Assembly: GCA_015487365.1 (NCBI GenBank)
Contig: WFPT01000015.1
Coordinates: forward strand, 1 to 6,323
Source: Aquificaceae bacterium
Lineage (GTDB): Bacteria; Aquificota; Aquificia; Aquificales; Aquificaceae
DNA: 6,323 nt
Direction: 5' to 3'
Shown here: positions 1 to 6,323 of the stretch, piece by piece
Position numbering within the stretch: the stretch's first letter is position 1
How the letters are laid out: each line of letters opens with the position of its first letter
Notes under the pieces: generated by a model
The model's database searches: none
What the model was told of the DNA's origin: nothing
What the model saw: the letters and a program-made list of their open reading frames with translations, nothing else
Made by a program: the position numbers and the translations under genes

Positions 1-37
1 CGTTGGGTATTTCATACCTTACTACATCAATATCCAT
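1..37 (-). CDS. 5' end of a divergent gene, cut by the window edge; product uncertain
   Basis: Reading leftwards from an ATG at 37-35 gives MDIDVVRYEIPN, followed by a codon that begins with G and is cut off. Seen directly: 12 open codons, the genome's preferred codons (AGG for Arg, GTA, ATA), and a perfect TATAAT on the same strand 11 nt upstream of the ATG. That is the same spacing as gltB has. There is no Shine-Dalgarno sequence. The pattern 'M-x-I-x-V-V-R-x-E-x-P' recalls, from memory only, the N-terminus of the adenosine-specific kinase family (PF04008), whose members go on to a conserved GQSHFIKTVEDL-like segment. That segment would lie outside the window, so the identity is a guess. 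Twelve codons could also be open by chance; the promoter is the main support for a real gene. Confidence 0.45.
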   Translation of the reverse strand, partial: MDIDVVRYEIPN

Positions 38-48
38 AGTAAAAATTA

Positions 49-2162
<2,114 letters not shown>

Positions 2163-2176
2163 ACCTAAGGCAAAGT

Positions 2177-2182
2177 ATTATA
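2177..2182 (-). promoter_or_regulatory. -10 box (TATAAT) for the permease gene
   Basis: The minus strand reads TATAAT at 2182-2177, with 14 nt between it and the permease ATG at 2162. It is the mirror half of the same palindrome that gives gltB its -10. No good -35 is visible at 17-18 bp; that position lies inside the gltB start region (CCCTTA/CCTTAC). The predicted leader is about 8 nt, and there is no Shine-Dalgarno sequence at usable spacing. Confidence 0.5.
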
Positions 2183-2184
2183 AT
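2179..2184 (+). promoter_or_regulatory. -10 box (TATAAT) for gltB
   Basis: TATAAT matches the consensus exactly and lies 11 nt before the gltB ATG at 2196. The best -35 at 17-bp spacing is GTAGCA (2156-2161), only 3 of 6 to consensus and lying across the permease start codon, so an activator may be needed. Transcription would begin at about 2191-2193, giving a leader of about 3-5 nt. The box sits in the 10-bp palindrome TATTATAATA (2176-2185) and overlaps the permease -10 by four bases. Confidence 0.55.
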
Positions 2185-2208
2185 AATCTCTTACGATGGT
2201 AAGGGATT
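2185..2208. promoter_or_regulatory. Inverted repeat centred on the gltB start codon; candidate operator or start-codon hairpin
   Basis: The arms AATCTCTTAC (2185-2194) and GTAAGGGATT (2199-2208) are reverse complements at 9 of 10 positions; the single exception would be a G-U pair in RNA. The 4-nt centre GATG holds the start codon. The repeat begins immediately after the gltB -10 box, so it would span the transcription start. As DNA it is well placed for a dimeric repressor that blocks initiation; as RNA it would put AUG in a hairpin loop. If transcription starts at about 2191-2193, most of the left arm is not transcribed, which favours a DNA site. Function is inferred. Confidence 0.4.
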
Positions 2209-5200
2209 CTTGTGGTGTTGGTTTTATATGTAGTTTGAAGGGGGAGAGGAGTTATGAAATTTTAAAACTGGGAATAGAGGCGGTAAAAAATTTAACCCAC
2301 AGGGGAGCAATAGGGGGTGATAGGAAAACGGGAGACGGTGCTGGGGTTAGCATAGAAATACCAAAGAAGCTCTTTCAAGATTACATACAAAGGGAAGAAA
2401 AGTTTGGAGTGGGTGTATTCTTCTTCTACGAGGACCTGAGGGAGGAGGTAAGGCAAATCCTTTCAAAATACCCTATAAAGTTTATAGCTTGGAGGGAGGT
2501 TCCCGTAAATCCAGAGGAAGTGGGAGAGTCCGCAAGGAAGGTAATGCCTAAAATCTACCACCTCCTCTTTGAGTTGGAAGGAGACGATATAGACCTGTTT
2601 AAGTTTAGGAAGGAGGTAGAAAGGGCCTTTGGGAAAAAAATTTACATTCCCTCCCTCTCAACCAAGGTGATGGTCTATAAGGGGATGTTTTTGGCCTTTG
2701 CTCTAGACAAGTTTTACTTGGACTTACAGAATGAGGAGGTAGAAACTACCTTTTGTATGTTTCATCAAAGATATTCTACAAACACCTTTCCCGATTGGAG
2801 GTTGGCCCAGCCTTTTAGATACATAGCCCACAACGGTGAAATAAATACCATTCAGGGAAACAGGAATTGGATGAAGGCCTTAGAATCTGAGCTAAAAACG
2901 GAAAGGTTAAGCCCTGAGGACATAAAACCTTTAATATCTTATGAAGAGAGTGATTCCTCTTCCTTTGACAGGGTCTTTGAAGTTTTAATCTTAAGTGGCT
3001 ATTCACCCGAGCACGCTATAAATATGATGGTCCCACCCACTTGGGAAAACTGGGACTTTGAAAGGGAGGTAAAAGACTTTTTTGAATACAAGGCCTTGCA
3101 GATGAAGCCTTGGGATGGACCAGCCAGCATTACCTTCACCGATGGAAAAGTAATAGGAGCTCACCTTGACAGAAACGGACTTAGGCCCGCAAGGTATACG
3201 ATTACACAGGAGCTTATAGTTTTAGGCTCAGAGGTAGGTATAGTGCCCTTAAAGGGAAGGGTTTTAGAGAGGGGAAGGCTTGGACCCGGAGAAACCATAA
3301 GCGTTGAAATTAAAACGGGAAAAGTAAAGAAAAACGAAGAAATTTTAAGGGAGCTCTCCAAACAAAACAAATACGGAGAGTTTTTAGAAAACTACCTTTG
3401 GAAGTTAAAGGGTAAAAAGCTAATAAAGGTAAATACTAAAAAGGAAAGTGAGGAGGAGGTTTTAAGAAAGCAAATATTCTTTGGCTACACTAAGGAGGAA
3501 GTAGACAATGTCCTAACCTATATGGCCCAAAACGGTAAGGAACTTACCTTTTCTATGGGAAACGATACTCCCTTACCCCCCCTTTCTGAAAAGCCTCCCC
3601 TACTCTTTAAGTACTTCAAGCAAAGGTTTGCTCAGGTTACAAACCCTCCCATAGATTCTATAAGGGAAAGGTATGTTATGTCCCTTAAAATGAACCTCGG
3701 TAGGAAGGAAAACTTCCTCTTGGAAAAGCCCGAATACGCAAGGAGACTTCAAATAGACTCTCCCGTCCTCCTTGAAGAGGAGTTAAAGACCATAGAGGAG
3801 GAGGGAAACCTGAAAGTGGTAAGGATTCCCATAACCTATCCAAAGGAAAGGAATTACCTTATGGTGGAGCTCCAAGACCAGGCGGGAGAAAGGAGGATTA
3901 CGGAAATATTACAGAGGGCTCTATATGAAGGTGAGGAGATAATAGACCTGAAACTGGCAATAGAGCTACTCCAAAGGAGGGTTGAAGAAGCTATAAGGGA
4001 GGGTGCGGAGATTGTAATTTTAACGGACAGGAACGTTTCCCAATACAGATTAGCCATCCCTTCCCTTTTGGCAATAGGTGCGGTGGTAAGCCATTTGAGG
4101 AGGAAGAACTTAGCCCACAAGGTATCTTTCATCTTGGAAACGGGAGAGGTAAGGGATACCCACCAGCTTGCCTGCGTCATAGGTTATGGGGCCAGCGCGG
4201 TCTATCCCTACTTGGCCTACCAGACCGTAGAAAAACTCTGTAAAGAAGGAAAGGTTAAACTACCCTACGAGGAGGCCTTGAAGAACTACAAAAAGAGCTT
4301 AGAGGATGGCCTTTTAAAGATTATGGCCAAGATGGGAATATCCACCTTAAACTCCTATCAGGGAGCCCAAATATTTGAAACCGTTTGCCTGAACAAAGAC
4401 TTTGTGGATGAATATTTTAGTGGAACTCCCGTTACCTTGGAATCGGACGGAATAAGGGAGGTTGAAGAGAGTCTCTTAAAGAGGCACCAGATGGCCTATG
4501 AGGTGGAAAAGCCTTCCCTGGACTTGGGTGGGGAGATGAAGGTAAGGAGGAACGGAGAATTCCACGCATGGTCTCCGAAGGTAGTTAGAACCTTACACAA
4601 ATTTTTAAAGACGAAGGACTACAAGGATTACTTAGAATACTCAAAGGTTGCAAATGAGGAGCATCCAACCTTTATAAGGCACCTTTTAGACTACAAAAGG
4701 GCTAAAAAGCCTATACCCTTAGAGGAGGTTGAGCCCGAGGAGGAAATATTAAAGAGGTTTGTAATAAGTGGAATGTCCTTGGGAGCCCTATCACCGGTAG
4801 CCCACGAGGTTTTGGCGGAAGCCTCTAACAGACTTGGTATGAGGTCCTGCTCGGGAGAGGGTGGAGAGGACCCAAAAAGATACTTTACCTTAAAAAATTC
4901 TGCCATAAAACAGGTTGCCAGCGGTAGGTTTGGAGTCACTCCCACTTACTTGGCCAGTGCCAAGGAAATTGAAATTAAGATAGCCCAAGGTGCAAAGCCC
5001 GGTGAGGGAGGACAACTTCCCGGCCACAAGGTAAATGAATACATAGCCAAACTAAGGCACGCCCAACCCGGAGTTACCTTAATATCTCCCCCACCCCACC
5101 ACGACATATATTCTATTGAAGACCTAAAACAGTTAATACACGACTTAAAGTGCGCAAACCCAAAGGCTAAGGTTTGTGTAAAACTCGTTTCAGAGGTGGG

Positions 5201-6323
5201 AGTGGGAACGGTTGCAGCGGGAGTTGCAAAGGCCTATGCGGACATAGTCCAAATAAGTGGAACGGAGGGAGGAACCGGAGCCTCACCCTACTCTTCCATA
5301 AAGAATGCGGGAAACTACTGGGAAATAGGACTTTTGGAAACCCAAAGGGTTTTAAAGGAGAACAACCTCAGGGAAAAGGTAAGGGTAAGGGTAGATGGGG
5401 GACTCAGGACTGGGAAGGATGTGATAATAGCTGCATTGATGGGAGCGGAGGAGTTTGGCTTTGGGACTGTGGCCATGATAGCGGAAGGGTGTGTGATGGC
5501 AAGGCAGTGCCACCTAAACACCTGTCCAACGGGAGTAGCAACCCAAGACCCAGAGAGGATAAAGAAGTTTAGGGGTAAAGTGGAAGATGTAATGGCATAC
5601 TTTAAGGCTCTCGCAAGGGAAGTTAGGGAAATTTTGGCCAGCATGGGTTTTAGGTCCTTAGAGGAAATAATAGGTAGGACTGACCTCCTTGAAGTTAAAA
5701 TTCCAAAAGACTTTGAAGGGGCAAAGAGGATAAAGGTAGAAGAGCTCATAAAGTCCGTTTCTCCAAAGGGTGTAAGGCATTGCCTCCTTGAAAGGAACGA
5801 CGAAGAAGAAGGGGAGAGCCTAAACGACAAGATAGTAAAGGATGCTTTACCCTACTTGGAAAGGGGTGAAAGCTTTGAAGGAGAGTATGAAATAAGGAAT
5901 ACCGACAGGAGCGTTCCTACAAAATTAAATTACTATGTGGCCTTAAAGTATAGGGATGAAGGCCTTAAAGAGGATACCGTAAAGCTAACCTTTTACGGGG
6001 TTGCGGGACAAAGCTTTGGAGCCTTTAACCACAGAGGCATTTCTCTAACCCTGATAGGGGAGGCCAACGATTATTTAGGCAAGGGAATGTATGGGGGAAG
6101 GATTGTGGTAAGGCCTAAGGAATACCTAAAAAAGAACGTAATAGCGGGAAACGTTCTCCTTTACGGGGCAACGGGTGGAGAGGTTTTCATAGCGGGAAGT
6201 GTGGGAGAAAGGTTTGCCATAAGGAATTCAGGTTGTGTTGCGGTGGTAGAGGGAGCGGGGCTACACTGCTGTGAGTATATGACGGGTGGATTGGTCGTAG
6301 TCTTAGGGGAGGTAGCCTATAAC
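2196..6323 (+). CDS. gltB: Glutamate synthase large (alpha) subunit, 3' end beyond the window
   Basis: Cytosolic iron-sulfur flavoenzyme making two glutamates from glutamine and 2-oxoglutarate, the GOGAT half of ammonia assimilation. It has 1376 codons with no stop or frameshift seen; the family usually has about 1480-1530 residues. N-terminal class II glutamine amidotransferase domain: nucleophile C6 (RDSCGVGF), THRGA (34-38), TGDGAG (45-50), HQRYSTNT from 190, HNGEIN from 212, PWDGPA (305-310), DRNGLRPAR (325-333). Central domain at about 440-720, with QVTNPPIDSIRE at about 480-491 and DSPVLLEEEL from 521. FMN/2-oxoglutarate domain: SGMSLGALS from 858, GEGGED (887-892), QGAKPGEGGQLPG (931-943), SPPPHHD (964-970). 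3Fe-4S cysteines C1099, C1105 and C1110 show the family spacing CX5CX4C. The C-terminal beta-helix domain begins near 1215 (NTDRSVP, GQSFGAF at 1271, CEYMTGG from 1359). The start is secure: an in-frame TAA at 2184-2186 and the need to keep C6 leave only ATG 2196. The small subunit gltD is not in view, so NADPH or ferredoxin dependence is undecided. Confidence 0.97.
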   Translation, partial: MVRDSCGVGFICSLKGERSYEILKLGIEAVKNLTHRGAIGGDRKTGDGAGVSIEIPKKLFQDYIQREEKFGVGVFFFYEDLREEVRQILSKYPIKFIAWREVPVNPEEVGESARKVMPKIYHLLFELEGDDIDLFKFRKEVERAFGKKIYIPSLSTKVMVYKGMFLAFALDKFYLDLQNEEVETTFCMFHQRYSTNTFPDWRLAQPFRYIAHNGEINTIQGNRNWMKALESELKTERLSPEDIKPLISYEESDSSSFDRVFEVLILSGYSPEHAINMMVPPTWENWDFEREVKDFFEYKALQMKPWDGPASITFTDGKVIGAHLDRNGLRPARYTITQELIVLGSEVGIVPLKGRVLERGRLGPGETISVEIKTGKVKKNEEILRELSKQNKYGEFLENYLWKLKGKKLIKVNTKKESEEEVLRKQIFFGYTKEEVDNVLTYMAQNGKELTFSMGNDTPLPPLSEKPPLLFKYFKQRFAQVTNPPIDSIRERYVMSLKMNLGRKENFLLEKPEYARRLQIDSPVLLEEELKTIEEEGNLKVVRIPITYPKERNYLMVELQDQAGERRITEILQRALYEGEEIIDLKLAIELLQRRVEEAIREGAEIVILTDRNVSQYRLAIPSLLAIGAVVSHLRRKNLAHKVSFILETGEVRDTHQLACVIGYGASAVYPYLAYQTVEKLCKEGKVKLPYEEALKNYKKSLEDGLLKIMAKMGISTLNSYQGAQIFETVCLNKDFVDEYFSGTPVTLESDGIREVEESLLKRHQMAYEVEKPSLDLGGEMKVRRNGEFHAWSPKVVRTLHKFLKTKDYKDYLEYSKVANEEHPTFIRHLLDYKRAKKPIPLEEVEPEEEILKRFVISGMSLGALSPVAHEVLAEASNRLGMRSCSGEGGEDPKRYFTLKNSAIKQVASGRFGVTPTYLASAKEIEIKIAQGAKPGEGGQLPGHKVNEYIAKLRHAQPGVTLISPPPHHDIYSIEDLKQLIHDLKCANPKAKVCVKLVSEVGVGTVAAGVAKAYADIVQISGTEGGTGASPYSSIKNAGNYWEIGLLETQRVLKENNLREKVRVRVDGGLRTGKDVIIAALMGAEEFGFGTVAMIAEGCVMARQCHLNTCPTGVATQDPERIKKFRGKVEDVMAYFKALAREVREILASMGFRSLEEIIGRTDLLEVKIPKDFEGAKRIKVEELIKSVSPKGVRHCLLERNDEEEGESLNDKIVKDALPYLERGESFEGEYEIRNTDRSVPTKLNYYVALKYRDEGLKEDTVKLTFYGVAGQSFGAFNHRGISLTLIGEANDYLGKGMYGGRIVVRPKEYLKKNVIAGNVLLYGATGGEVFIAGSVGERFAIRNSGCVAVVEGAGLHCCEYMTGGLVVVLGEVAYN

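Noticed and set aside
2815..4945. Minus-strand open frames at 2815-3006, 3161-3370, 3854-4180 and 4691-4945
   Set aside because: All are antisense to well-conserved gltB domains and show no motif or promoter of their own.
5174..5830. Plus-strand frame 5174-5572 and minus-strand frame 5315-5830 (171 codons)
   Set aside because: They overlap the FMN-domain end and 3Fe-4S region of gltB. The plus-strand frame is Gly/Lys/Cys-rich and the minus-strand one Ser-rich, both typical of shadow frames.

Overview
The window looks like a dense piece of a thermophilic bacterial chromosome, most likely from the Aquificota (Aquifex/Hydrogenobacter/Thermocrinis-like). The basis is threefold. Arginine is coded almost only by AGG/AGA, and ATA is common for isoleucine. 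The proteins are rich in Glu and Lys. An LptF/LptG-type permease implies a diderm (outer-membrane) bacterium. The enolase also resembles Aquifex-type enolases as I recall them. The genus is inference; no database search was possible.

Layout from left to right. (1) Positions 1-37, minus strand: the first 12 codons of a gene that leaves the window on the left. (2) Positions 89-1324, plus strand: a complete enolase gene (eno), read divergently from the first gene. (3) Positions 1311-2162, minus strand: a short LptF/LptG-family permease gene that converges on eno and overlaps its last 14 bp. (4) Positions 2196-6323, plus strand: the large subunit of glutamate synthase (gltB), 1376 codons without a stop. 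It runs off the right edge, probably about 100 residues short of its end. No stretch over 100 bases is free of genes, and I see no tRNA, rRNA, CRISPR or mobile element.

The genes do not form one pathway. Enolase serves glycolysis or gluconeogenesis, the permease serves outer-membrane glycolipid export, and GltB serves ammonia assimilation. Orientation alternates gene by gene (minus, plus, minus, plus), so there is no operon among them.

The most interesting signals are regulatory. In the 33-bp gap between the permease gene and gltB, one palindromic TATTATAATA supplies a perfect TATAAT on both strands. Next to it, a 10-bp inverted repeat (9 of 10 positions exact) is centred on the gltB start codon. 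Three of the four genes have a perfect TATAAT only 11-14 nt upstream of the start codon, and none has a Shine-Dalgarno sequence, which suggests near-leaderless transcripts. I found no evidence of a previously undescribed multi-gene system; the protein content is housekeeping.
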